Origin: Duodenibacillus sp964509205
GTDB lineage: Bacteria; Pseudomonadota; Gammaproteobacteria; Burkholderiales; Burkholderiaceae_F
Direction of reading: 5' to 3'
NCBI GenBank assembly: GCA_964509205.1
Contig: CAZDVW010000003.1
Coordinates: 1 to 64,000 of the forward strand
Length of the DNA stretch: 64,000 nucleotides
Shown: positions 51,452 through 59,835 of the stretch, in pieces
How the letters are laid out: the number at the start of each line of letters is the position of its first letter
Numbering within the stretch: the stretch's first letter is position 1
Translations under genes and position numbers: made by a program
The notes under the pieces: model-generated
Database searches by the model: none
The model's input: the letters and a program-made list of their open reading frames with translations, nothing else
What the model was told of the DNA's origin: nothing

Positions 51452-53264
51452 GCCGCATCCCTCGAATCGAAATCCCTGGGTTCGCCACATAATCAGGCGC
51501 ATCCGGGTTCACACCAATCAAACGCAAAGCCCCCGCCATCACTTCATTGAAAACCGGAGCTGCAACCGTTCCCCCGAAATAACTCCCTCGCGTCGGCTCA
51601 TCAATCATCACGGCAACAATCAGGCGTGGGTGGCTGGCAGGAGCCATTCCGACGAAACTGCCGACAGCTAATTTGTCGACATATTTTCCATCGCGCAATT
51701 TATTCGCCGTTCCTGTTTTTCCCGCTATGGTGTAACCCTGCACATTCACGCGATGCGCCGTCCCGCCCTGAAGAACGGTTCCGCTCATCATGGCCCGCAT
51801 CTGGCGAGCTACCTCAGGACGAAACACCTGCTGACCGATTGCCTCTCTGGGACTCTTTTTAAAGGTGAGATCAATCACGTCGCCATTTCTGGCCAGAGCC
51901 GTGTAAGCACGTACGAGCTGCATCAAGGAAACCGATACGCCGTAACCATACGAAATCGTTGCTTTTTCAACAGGTCGCCACAAATTGCCTCGACGCAATT
52001 TTCCGCGAACTGCACCGGGGAAGTTAACATTCGGCACGTTGCCGAATCCGAGCGCATCGTAAGTTGCCCACAAGTCTTCACTGTTGATTTCCAAAGCAAT
52101 CTTGCAGGTTCCGATATTGGAAGACTTTGAAACAATCTGACTGACCGTAAGCATGCCGTAGTTGTGCGTATCCGAAATGCTTCTGTCTCCGATCCGTAAT
52201 ACGCCGGGACCGGTTTCGACCAATGTATCAGGGCGAACGATGCCGAGATCGAGTGCCTTAGCAATCGCAAACGGCTTCATCGTGCTCCCGGGCTCAAACA
52301 TATCGGTAAGAACTCGATTTCGAACGTTCTCAATCCGAAGATCTTTTCTCTGGTTCGGGTCATAGGAGGGCCAATTGTTCATGGCGAGAATTTCTCCTGT
52401 ACGAACATCCGCCACAACAACCGCTCCTGCTTTGGCTTGTGCTGCCTCTACTGCCCTTCGAATCGCTTTGTAGGCAATGTACTGTAAACGTGAATCGATG
52501 GAAAGTACGACATCCCGTCCCCGGGTTGCTTCTTTGAGCCAAGCTCCGTCGATTCGCTGACCGAGGCGATCCCGGATAACATAACGCAACCCCTTTTGTC
52601 CCGAAAGGACAGTGTCACTTCCGAGTTCAACGCCTTCCCTGCCACGATTGTCCGTATCGGTATACCCGACAACATGGGCAGAGACTTCCCCATCCGGGTA
52701 ATTGCGCTTAGCTTCTTCTTCATCGCAGATACCGGGAATACGCAGGTCAGATATTTTCTGAGCCGTCTCAAGATCAATCTTACGAGCCAAGTACACGAAT
52801 GTTCGATTTTTCTTTTCGCGCAATTTGCCCAACAGTGTCGGAAGCGGCATCTCCAGCAGTGAGGCCAGTAACTTCATCTGCTCGGGCGTTGCCTGTTCAA
52901 CTTCGCTCGGGATTGCCCAGATGCTCTTAGCCGGAATGGAACTGGCCAAAACAATGCCGTTTCGATCAAGAATACGACCGCGCTGAGCAGGAACAGAAAT
53001 TGTTCTCGCGTAACGTTCCTCCCCTTTCTTTTGAAGGAATTCTGTTTGGATCCCGCACTGAAGGTAGGCTGCCCGAATTAACAGCGTGCCTAAACAGAGC
53101 ACAATTGCGAGAAAGGCATAACGGCTACGAGCCGGAGAAATCTGAGCCCCGAGCATGGCTTCAACGCCCTGCGTCTCGTTTTTGCGCGGCGCACTGTCGG
53201 CTCTCAAAATTTCAAGGATCTTATCCTGAATCCGATTCCAAATCAGCTCAAAGTGTTTTTTCAT
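51444..53264 (-). CDS. ftsI: Septal transpeptidase FtsI (PBP3)
   Basis: A 606-aa class B penicillin-binding protein that cross-links septal peptidoglycan. A cytoplasmic N-terminus of about 45 residues and one membrane helix (48-68) precede the pedestal domain (RGRILDRNG). Active-site motifs are EPGSTMKPF (serine nucleophile), SKSSN and AGKTGTANK. It overlaps ftsL by 4 nt and murE by 8 nt. Confidence 0.97.
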   Translation of the reverse strand: MKKHFELIWNRIQDKILEILRADSAPRKNETQGVEAMLGAQISPARSRYAFLAIVLCLGTLLIRAAYLQCGIQTEFLQKKGEERYARTISVPAQRGRILDRNGIVLASSIPAKSIWAIPSEVEQATPEQMKLLASLLEMPLPTLLGKLREKKNRTFVYLARKIDLETAQKISDLRIPGICDEEEAKRNYPDGEVSAHVVGYTDTDNRGREGVELGSDTVLSGQKGLRYVIRDRLGQRIDGAWLKEATRGRDVVLSIDSRLQYIAYKAIRRAVEAAQAKAGAVVVADVRTGEILAMNNWPSYDPNQRKDLRIENVRNRVLTDMFEPGSTMKPFAIAKALDLGIVRPDTLVETGPGVLRIGDRSISDTHNYGMLTVSQIVSKSSNIGTCKIALEINSEDLWATYDALGFGNVPNVNFPGAVRGKLRRGNLWRPVEKATISYGYGVSVSLMQLVRAYTALARNGDVIDLTFKKSPREAIGQQVFRPEVARQMRAMMSGTVLQGGTAHRVNVQGYTIAGKTGTANKLRDGKYVDKLAVGSFVGMAPASHPRLIVAVMIDEPTRGSYFGGTVAAPVFNEVMAGALRLIGVNPDAPDYVANPGISIRGMRHE

Positions 53265-53596
53265 TTACGCACCTCAAGACTGATTTTTCCAAACTTATCC
53301 GCTGCAACTTGGATCATAACGGTGTTCGTTACATCCGCATTCACATAGCCCAGTTCGCTGGCTCGTTCAATCACGGATTTAGGCAATGCTGCCTTTGAAA
53401 GATCCAAAGCAAGCTGACTGGCTTCATCCAAAAGAGCATGTCTGACGCGTTCCGCTCTCTCTTTTTCTGCGGTCAGCATTCGAACTTGATACTGCGTCTT
53501 TACGAGCTCAAAACAACTTGTCAGCAAAACCAACGCACTGACGACGGCAACACAGGAAAGAATTCGATCAGAGAAACGCGCCATATTAAATTTCAT
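53261..53596 (-). CDS. ftsL: Cell-division protein FtsL
   Basis: A 111-aa bitopic divisome protein. One membrane helix (about 12-30) is followed by a periplasmic coiled coil (QYQVRMLTAEKERAERVRHA, in part) that pairs with FtsB. ATG 53596 overlaps the rsmH stop (ATGA) with GGAGG about 9 nt ahead, better than the earlier in-frame start. Identity rests on topology and position between rsmH and ftsI. Confidence 0.9.
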   Translation of the reverse strand: MKFNMARFSDRILSCVAVVSALVLLTSCFELVKTQYQVRMLTAEKERAERVRHALLDEASQLALDLSKAALPKSVIERASELGYVNADVTNTVMIQVAADKFGKISLEVRK

Positions 53597-54573
53597 AGTG
53601 CGCCTCCGATGCTCCAAGGTTCCCCCGTTCGCGTTGCTGCGCGCAAAATGGCACTTCTCGCTCTTGGATTCGAATTTGTTTCTTCGGCAGACGGACGGAT
53701 TCGATCCGCTTCACTCCACACAGGATGCGGCATTTCATCCGTTCTCAGCGCTAACCTTGCATCAATTCGACTCTCCGGATGAAGTCCTTCGGCAAAGAAC
53801 CGCTTCACGATTCGATCTTCGAGCGAATGAAAAGAAATCACAACAAGACGTCCGCCTTGCCGCAAGAGTGAACCGGAAGCCTCAAGTGCTGTTCTCAACT
53901 CTCCAAATTCATCGTTTACCGCAATGCGAAAGGCCTGAAAAGTCCGCGTCGCCGGATGCTGAGAAGAATCCTTTGAACTTCTCGGAACCGTTTTCTCAAC
54001 GAGTCTGGCCAATTGCTGCGTCGTCTCGATGGGATTCACTTCTTCTTCCCGAACAATGGCCCGAGCAATCGCTTTGGCGAAACGTTCCTCGCCATACTCA
54101 CGCAGAACGCTTTCTATTTTTTTCTCATCGGAAGTTTTGAGCCACTGTGCCGCACTGATTCCCTGAGTCTGATCCATCCGCATATCAAGCGGACCGTCCG
54201 TCCTAAAAGAAAAACCGCGCTTCGGATCATCGATTTGGGGACTGCTGACGCCGATATCCATGAGAATGCCGTCAACTTCATTCACACCGCGACTCTGAAG
54301 TTCCTCGCACATTCGGGAAAAAGCCGACGGGATCATATGAAAACGATCATCTTGGATTTTTTGGGCTTCCTGTACAGCCTCAGCATCGCGGTCAAAAGCA
54401 AACAGTTTCGCTTTTGCAGACAGTTGCCCCAGAATCAAACGCGTATGCCCTCCGCGACCAAACGTCGCATCGACATAAACCCCGTCCGGATTTCGAATGA
54501 GAGCAACAAGCACCTCCTTCGGAAGCACTGGCCTGTGTTGCAAGATCTTATCCGAGCTGCAAGGCATGCTCAT
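53593..54573 (-). CDS. rsmH: 16S rRNA (cytosine-1402-N4)-methyltransferase
   Basis: A 326-aa SAM-dependent methyltransferase (MraW) acting on the ribosomal P site. HRPVLPKEV, YVDATFGRGGHTRLIL (SAM site), GILMDIGVSSPQIDDPKRGFSF in parts, and HPATRTFQAFRIAVNDE and VVISFHSLEDRIVKRF are signatures. It lies 12 nt after mraZ with AGGGG before its start. Confidence 0.97.
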   Translation of the reverse strand: MSMPCSSDKILQHRPVLPKEVLVALIRNPDGVYVDATFGRGGHTRLILGQLSAKAKLFAFDRDAEAVQEAQKIQDDRFHMIPSAFSRMCEELQSRGVNEVDGILMDIGVSSPQIDDPKRGFSFRTDGPLDMRMDQTQGISAAQWLKTSDEKKIESVLREYGEERFAKAIARAIVREEEVNPIETTQQLARLVEKTVPRSSKDSSQHPATRTFQAFRIAVNDEFGELRTALEASGSLLRQGGRLVVISFHSLEDRIVKRFFAEGLHPESRIDARLALRTDEMPHPVWSEADRIRPSAEETNSNPRARSAILRAATRTGEPWSIGGAL

Positions 54574-54585
54574 CGCTGAACACCC

Positions 54586-55005
54586 CTAGAATTTAAAGTT
54601 TTCGGCTGCTTCGCCGAACCCTTTTTCTATGCTTGCTTTTTCCGCCTCTGCCAAACGCTTTGCATCCCAAATCTCAAGATGATCTCCCAGACCGACCAAA
54701 GAAACTTTACGGTCCAAGGAACAAAGCGACCTCAATTCAACCGGGATCAGAATGCGACCGACTGCATCGATTTCCAAATCCACCGCACTACCAAGCACAA
54801 TGCGCTGAAAATTTCTAGCGGCAAACGGTAAAGCGGCAAGCATTGCACGCTTTTCCTGCCAAAGAGAACGGGGATACAGGAGAACGCAACCATCCGGATG
54901 GCGCGTTAACGTCACCTCGGAGGTCTTGAACCCGTCGCGATGCCGTACGGGAACACCGATACGACCGCGAGAATCCAGCGTAAGCAAAGACGTCCCCTGA
55001 AACAC
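54586..55005 (-). CDS. mraZ: Transcription regulator MraZ
   Basis: A 139-aa protein with two SpoVT/AbrB-like halves. LTLDSRGRIGVPVRHR and EIDAVGRILIPVELR are the paired DxxGR signatures. MraZ forms rings and binds GTGGG-type repeats to control its own dcw operon. The start is GTG, with GAGG about 9 nt ahead, giving the usual MFxG N-terminus. Repeats that fit its target lie 46-80 nt upstream. Confidence 0.95.
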   Translation of the reverse strand: MFQGTSLLTLDSRGRIGVPVRHRDGFKTSEVTLTRHPDGCVLLYPRSLWQEKRAMLAALPFAARNFQRIVLGSAVDLEIDAVGRILIPVELRSLCSLDRKVSLVGLGDHLEIWDAKRLAEAEKASIEKGFGEAAENFKF

Positions 55006-55050
55006 GTCCGATTCCTCTTTCCGATTCAGCAGAATAAACTGCAGGAAAAA

Positions 55051-55085
55051 CCACTTTTTCCCACTTTTCTACCGAACTTTACCAC
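55051..55085 (-). promoter_or_regulatory. Candidate MraZ-binding repeats upstream of mraZ
   Basis: On the minus strand the segment carries GTGGT, CGGTA, GTGGG and GTGGT, spaced 10 to 11 bp apart (plus-strand complements begin near 55051, 55060, 55071 and 55081). Three of four retain GTGG. The period of one helical turn is that of MraZ boxes in other bacteria. Confidence 0.6.
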
Positions 55086-55163
55086 AATCCGGCACGCCCT
55101 GCGAATCACAGGAAGCGTGAGAGTTTTTCTTTAAAAATCAGATAAAACAGGAACTATTTTTGC

Positions 55164-55967
55164 TCAAAAAACAAGCTCGCCGGCCGGAATGCCCATTAAT
55201 TTAGAACGGGATTGCACGTAACCCGGGAAAATCTTCTCAAGAGACTTCCAAAACCGCTCAGAGTGATCCATGTGTTTCAGATGCGTCAATTCATGAGCAA
55301 CAACATAGTCGATCACATCGTCCTCAAAAAAGATGAGTCGCCAAGAAAACCGAATAACTCGATCTGCAGAACAACTTCCCCACCGGCCGTGAGCACTCGA
55401 AAGCCGCCAACGCGACGGGATCAAACCCGTTTTGGATGAAAAAAGTTTTAGCCTTTCTCCGATCACGCGTTCTGCTTCCTTCGTAAGCCACGCTCGGACT
55501 GACTCGCGGACACGAGAGCTTTCCGCATCTTGAGGTAAAGCGACAGCAAGCGTCTTTCCATCAGAAAGAAGTTCCGTTTTCGCTGCAGAGCCCACGACAA
55601 TTTTTATGCGTTGCCCGCGATAAGGAATGAGTCCGCCTGTTTCGAATCGGATTTTGTCGATTTCTGCGTCCCGTCTCCAGGCTTCGCGTTCTGAAAGCTT
55701 CTTCTCAATCCATTGACGTTTTTCTTCGATAATGCGCTCGATCTCGACAACGCTTACCCAGCGAGGAGCCGATACTTCAAGCCCATTTACTCCAATCCGA
55801 AGACCGACGGAACGGCGCCGCACACGTTTTAATAGATAAGGAATCTCTCGCCGAGAAGGAGTAACAGCATCTGTTTGACGCAACGGATTACGGGAAGATT
55901 CTCTTTTCGGGATGCCGTCAGATTTCTTCTCCTCTCCAAACAGAGAAAACTGATACGGATCATGCAT
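55164..55967 (-). CDS. YgjP-type (DUF45) metallopeptidase
   Basis: A 267-aa cytoplasmic protein. VVAHELTHLKHMDHSERFW near 230 is the HExxH...H zinc motif of the YgjP/WLM group, and SSAHGRWGSCS is the conserved preceding segment. YgjP has been linked to peptidase and UTP-hydrolase activity; the true substrate is unclear. ATG 55967 overlaps the plsC stop by 8 nt and is preferred to an earlier start that would lie deep within plsC. Confidence 0.85.
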   Translation of the reverse strand: MHDPYQFSLFGEEKKSDGIPKRESSRNPLRQTDAVTPSRREIPYLLKRVRRRSVGLRIGVNGLEVSAPRWVSVVEIERIIEEKRQWIEKKLSEREAWRRDAEIDKIRFETGGLIPYRGQRIKIVVGSAAKTELLSDGKTLAVALPQDAESSRVRESVRAWLTKEAERVIGERLKLFSSKTGLIPSRWRLSSAHGRWGSCSADRVIRFSWRLIFFEDDVIDYVVAHELTHLKHMDHSERFWKSLEKIFPGYVQSRSKLMGIPAGELVF

Positions 55968-56697
55968 AGAAATGCGGATTGCCGATTTTTCGAACTTCTG
56001 ACTCAATCCATTCGGAAGCAAGACGGTTAACTTCTGCAAAATCCCGCCCTTCTGTCGAAATGGCCGGTCCGATAGAGACAATAATTTTCCCGGGCGTTTT
56101 TCTCATGGAGTTTTTCGGCCAAAACTCACCTGAATTTAATGCAATCGGCACAACAAGCGCCTTCTGTTTGACGGCAAAACGTGCAGCCCCCGTCTTGTAG
56201 ACAGCAGACGCCCCAGGAGCCACCCGAGTTCCTTCTGGAAAAATGCCGACCCACCAACCGCGGTTTAGAAGTTGTGCTCCGCCCGTTAATATTTGATCAA
56301 AAGCCTTTCGCCCGTTTGCGCGGTCAATCGGGATCATTTGCATGGACTTCATTCCCCAACCGAAGAACGGAATCCAATGCAATGACCTCTTGTAAACATA
56401 ACCGATGCGCTCTGGGAGGAAAGCCGGCAGAAAAAGCGTCTCCCAAGCGGACTGGTGCTTGCAAAAAACAACGACGCGCTCTGCCGCCTCGGAAGTCGGC
56501 AGATTTTCTTTTCCGCGAACTTCAAAATCCAATCCGCAGATCGTTCGTGCGCTCTTTATGGCAAACCGCATCCACGGACGCACAAACCAGTCATAGCGAC
56601 GCTCCGTACTCACCAGAGGCCAGCAAAGAACACAACCGATCCCGGCAGGAACAGCCGCAATTGCAAGGACGAGGTAGTATAGAAACGAGCGGATCAA
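55960..56697 (-). CDS. plsC: 1-acyl-sn-glycerol-3-phosphate acyltransferase
   Basis: A 245-aa inner-membrane acyltransferase making phosphatidic acid. An N-terminal helix (about 4-25) precedes CKHQSAWET and FPEGTRVAPG. The first motif is H-x4-E in place of the standard H-x4-D; I recall the KHQS-WET form from other beta-proteobacterial PlsC proteins, so it is probably functional. It lies directly after glyS (19 nt); related genomes place gmhB between them. Confidence 0.9.
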   Translation of the reverse strand: MIRSFLYYLVLAIAAVPAGIGCVLCWPLVSTERRYDWFVRPWMRFAIKSARTICGLDFEVRGKENLPTSEAAERVVVFCKHQSAWETLFLPAFLPERIGYVYKRSLHWIPFFGWGMKSMQMIPIDRANGRKAFDQILTGGAQLLNRGWWVGIFPEGTRVAPGASAVYKTGAARFAVKQKALVVPIALNSGEFWPKNSMRKTPGKIIVSIGPAISTEGRDFAEVNRLASEWIESEVRKIGNPHFYA

Positions 56698-56716
56698 ACG
56701 CGTGTCCTCCGATTTT

Positions 56717-58810
56717 TTAGCTGGCTAAAAGAGAAAACTCAGCCACACGGTTCATTAGCACGCTCAAACGCTTCAAGAGCGCTTGACGATTTGCACGCAC
56801 TTCCGCATTTTCCGCATTAACCATCACATCTGCAAAGAAGCGATCGACCGGCATTTTCAACGGCGTAAGTGAGGCGAGCATCCCCTCGTAACCGCCACTT
56901 TCATAAAGAAGCTTTGCAACGGGTTCATGTTCGCAAAGCGCTTTGAAGAGTTCCTTTTCAGCCGGCTCGGTCAACAGATTCTCATTGACCTTCTCAGAAA
57001 TTTCGTGATCCACCTTTCTGAGAATATTGCAGATGCGCTTATTGGCATCCGAAAGGCTCTGCGCTTCTGTAAGCATCATGAACTTCTTCACAGCCGCAAT
57101 GCGTCGAACGAAGTCGGCCGGGCACATGATGTGTTTGGCCATAACCGATTCAACTTCTTGCGCCGTGTACTGAGCATCACGCAACATCACGCGCAAACGG
57201 TCAAAGAAGAACGTCAAAAGCGGCTCAGTGGCATCTTTAACCCCAGCAACACTGCCCTCAACGGAAAATGCCATCGCAACGAGTTCATCAAGACCAAGAT
57301 CGATATTGCGCTCAATCAGCATGCGAAGAACGCCGAGTGCATGGCGACGAAGCGCAAACGGATCTTTATCGCCGGTTGGCATCTGCTCGATTCCGAACAT
57401 TCCGCTTAACGTTTCCATCTTATCGGCAATAGCCACCGCAACTGAAACGGGAGTACTGGGGAGTGCATCGCCGGCAAACCGTGGCGCATAATGCTCTCGA
57501 ATGGCCAGTGCCACTTCCGGATCTTCCCGATCATTTTTCGCATAGTACTCGCCCATGATGCCCTGCAGTTCGGGGAACTCGCCCACCATCAACGTTCTCA
57601 AGTCTGCCTTGGCAAGCATGGCCGCTCTTTCGGCCTTTTCTCGATCTGCACCAATCTTCGAAGCAATCATGCCAGCGAGTGATCTCACTCGGGTCATACG
57701 CTCGGCCTGCGTTCCGAGTTTATTGTGGTATACGACGTGCTTTAATCCGTCCACGCGGCTTTCGAGCGAACTCTTGCAGTCTTCTCTGTAGAAAAACTCT
57801 GCATCGGCCAAACGTGCGCGTACGACGCGGGCATTTCCGGCACGAATCGCTTCGCCGCCGTCCTTTGCCTCAATATGAGAAACCAGGCAGAACCGATTCA
57901 TCAATTTCCCAGCCGCATCCCGCATCGGAAAATACTTCTGATTCGTCTGCATGGTCAAAATCAGACATTCTTCCGGCACATCAAGGTACTTCTCTTCAAA
58001 ACTCGATGTATAAATCACCGGCCATTCCGTGAGCGAATTCGTTTCGTCAATAAGCGATTTCGGTGCAATTAGCGTTCCTTGATTCTTCTCTGCCTCTTTT
58101 TTCAAAAGATCCGTAAGAATCTCGCGGCGTCTCTCGTAATTGGCAACAACCTTACCGGACGTATAAAGCGTCTCCTCATACGAATCGGCATCTGCAATTG
58201 AAAGAAGCCCTTTCGTATGGAAGCGATGTCCTGAGGTTACGCGGTCTGCCTTTAAGCCGAAAAGCGTCACAGGGACAATATTTTCCCCGTAAAGTGCTGT
58301 CAAATGCTTAACCGGTCTGACGAACTGAACAGTCGTTTGTCCGTCAGAGAGTTGATAATTCATAACCTTTGGAATGGGAAGCGTTTTAACAGTCTCTTCC
58401 AAAATTTTCTGCAGCCCATCGCTCAACGCCGAACCTGCCCGCACGCCCTCGTAAACAAGATATTCATTCTTGCCTTCCTGCACGCGCAACAATTCGCTCG
58501 GCTGACAAGAAATGTCGAGCGCCGCCATTTTCTTGGCAAGAGCCGGCGTCGCTTCCCCGCTTTCCGTCAAACCAATTTTCACGGGAACAAGTTTCTGACG
58601 GAAAGTTTCGTCAGGAGACTTCTCCAAAATATCTGTGACAAGAACCCCCAACCGTCTCGGAGATCCAAAAGGCGTCATCACGGATGATTTTTCAGCAAAG
58701 TGCTTCGCACGCAATCCGTGAAATACTCCCTCAGCGAATGCCTCTGAAAGCTTTCTGAGTGCCTTAGGCGGCAACTCCTCGGTCTGAAATTCAACAAGCA
58801 AACTCGTCAT
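56717..58810 (-). CDS. glyS: Glycine--tRNA ligase, beta subunit
   Basis: A 697-aa beta subunit of the two-subunit glycyl-tRNA synthetase. LLVEFQTEELPPKAL at the N-terminus, GFKSDRVTSGHRFH-like LKADRVTSGHRF, EECLILTMQTNQKYFP, GTQAERMTRV and GEFPELQGIMGEYYA are all GlyS markers, and the C-terminal anticodon-binding region is complete. It follows glyQ by 18 nt. Confidence 0.97.
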   Translation of the reverse strand: MTSLLVEFQTEELPPKALRKLSEAFAEGVFHGLRAKHFAEKSSVMTPFGSPRRLGVLVTDILEKSPDETFRQKLVPVKIGLTESGEATPALAKKMAALDISCQPSELLRVQEGKNEYLVYEGVRAGSALSDGLQKILEETVKTLPIPKVMNYQLSDGQTTVQFVRPVKHLTALYGENIVPVTLFGLKADRVTSGHRFHTKGLLSIADADSYEETLYTSGKVVANYERRREILTDLLKKEAEKNQGTLIAPKSLIDETNSLTEWPVIYTSSFEEKYLDVPEECLILTMQTNQKYFPMRDAAGKLMNRFCLVSHIEAKDGGEAIRAGNARVVRARLADAEFFYREDCKSSLESRVDGLKHVVYHNKLGTQAERMTRVRSLAGMIASKIGADREKAERAAMLAKADLRTLMVGEFPELQGIMGEYYAKNDREDPEVALAIREHYAPRFAGDALPSTPVSVAVAIADKMETLSGMFGIEQMPTGDKDPFALRRHALGVLRMLIERNIDLGLDELVAMAFSVEGSVAGVKDATEPLLTFFFDRLRVMLRDAQYTAQEVESVMAKHIMCPADFVRRIAAVKKFMMLTEAQSLSDANKRICNILRKVDHEISEKVNENLLTEPAEKELFKALCEHEPVAKLLYESGGYEGMLASLTPLKMPVDRFFADVMVNAENAEVRANRQALLKRLSVLMNRVAEFSLLAS

Positions 58811-58828
58811 TTTTATCCACCTATATCT

Positions 58829-59731
58829 CTATTCGGCCTTCAGCATCGGGAAACCAAGACGTTCACGCGACTCGTAATAACTCTGCGCAACTGCACGACT
58901 GAAGTTGCGGATTCGTGCGATGTACGCAGCACGTTCCGTCACGGAGATCGCTCCGCGGGCATCCAACAAATTAAAGGTATGTCCGGCCTTCAAAACCATC
59001 TCATATGCAGGCAAAGCCAATTGAAGTTCCATGAGCCGTTTCGCTTCGCTCTCAAAGTAATCGAACTGTTTAAAGAGTTTTTCCGGATCACTGGCCTCAA
59101 AGTTGTAATGGCTTTGTTCAACTTCGTTCTGGTGGAACACATCGCCATACGTCAGAGTCCGTTGCTTACCTAAACCATCTTCCCAATTCGTATAGACAAG
59201 GTCAAAGACGTTGTCGCAGTTTTGCAAGTACATCGTCAGGCGTTCAAGTCCGTAGGTAATTTCGCCGGTAATCGGCTTGCACTCCAAACCGCCGACCTGT
59301 TGGAAGTACGTGAACTGCGTTACTTCCATTCCGTTCATCCAGACTTCCCAGCCAAGTCCCCATGCGCCGAGCGTCGGATTTTCCCAGTTGTCCTCAACGA
59401 AGCGGATGTCGTTTATTTCTGTGTCGATTCCCAGAAAACGCAGAGAATCCAAATATAAATCAACGATATTGACGGGAGCAGGTTTCAAAACGACCTGATA
59501 TTGGTGATGTTGATGCAAGCGATTTGGATTTTCGCCATAACGCGCATCCTTAGGTCTGCGGCTTGGCTGCACATAGGCAGCTCGCCACGGTTCCGGCCCT
59601 AGGGCACGTAAAAACGTCGCCGTGTGACTTGTTCCGGCACCGACTTCAATATCAATCGGTTGCAAAAGTGCACAACCCTGTTTATTCCAATACGTCTGCA
59701 GGCGCAGGATAACTTCCTGAAAGGTAATCAT
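58829..59731 (-). CDS. glyQ: Glycine--tRNA ligase, alpha subunit
   Basis: A 300-aa catalytic subunit. MITFQEVILRLQTYW, DIEVGAGTSHTATFLR, GPEPWRAAYVQPSRRP and NRLHQHHQYQVVLKP are hallmark stretches. ATG 59731 matches the family N-terminus, with AAGGG ahead; an upstream in-frame start was rejected. With glyS it forms a two-gene operon separated from lnt by 104 nt. Confidence 0.97.
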   Translation of the reverse strand: MITFQEVILRLQTYWNKQGCALLQPIDIEVGAGTSHTATFLRALGPEPWRAAYVQPSRRPKDARYGENPNRLHQHHQYQVVLKPAPVNIVDLYLDSLRFLGIDTEINDIRFVEDNWENPTLGAWGLGWEVWMNGMEVTQFTYFQQVGGLECKPITGEITYGLERLTMYLQNCDNVFDLVYTNWEDGLGKQRTLTYGDVFHQNEVEQSHYNFEASDPEKLFKQFDYFESEAKRLMELQLALPAYEMVLKAGHTFNLLDARGAISVTERAAYIARIRNFSRAVAQSYYESRERLGFPMLKAE

Positions 59732-59835
59732 GATAGCCCTTATTATCTGGTTCAATCCCCATCCCAAAAACGGGAAAGCGCCCGGAGGATAAGCACCCTT
59801 CGGGCGGAGAACAATCGGTATCTGATTTTAGCGAC
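59732..59835 (-). other. lnt-glyQ gap with GC-rich stem
   Basis: On the minus strand CGCCCG and CGGGCG arms enclose about 16 nt (plus-strand 59779-59805 region), followed by CTTTCCCGTTTTTGGG. It could be a terminator for lnt with a displaced T tract, or a leader structure for glyQS. No known riboswitch pattern was recognised. Confidence 0.35.
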
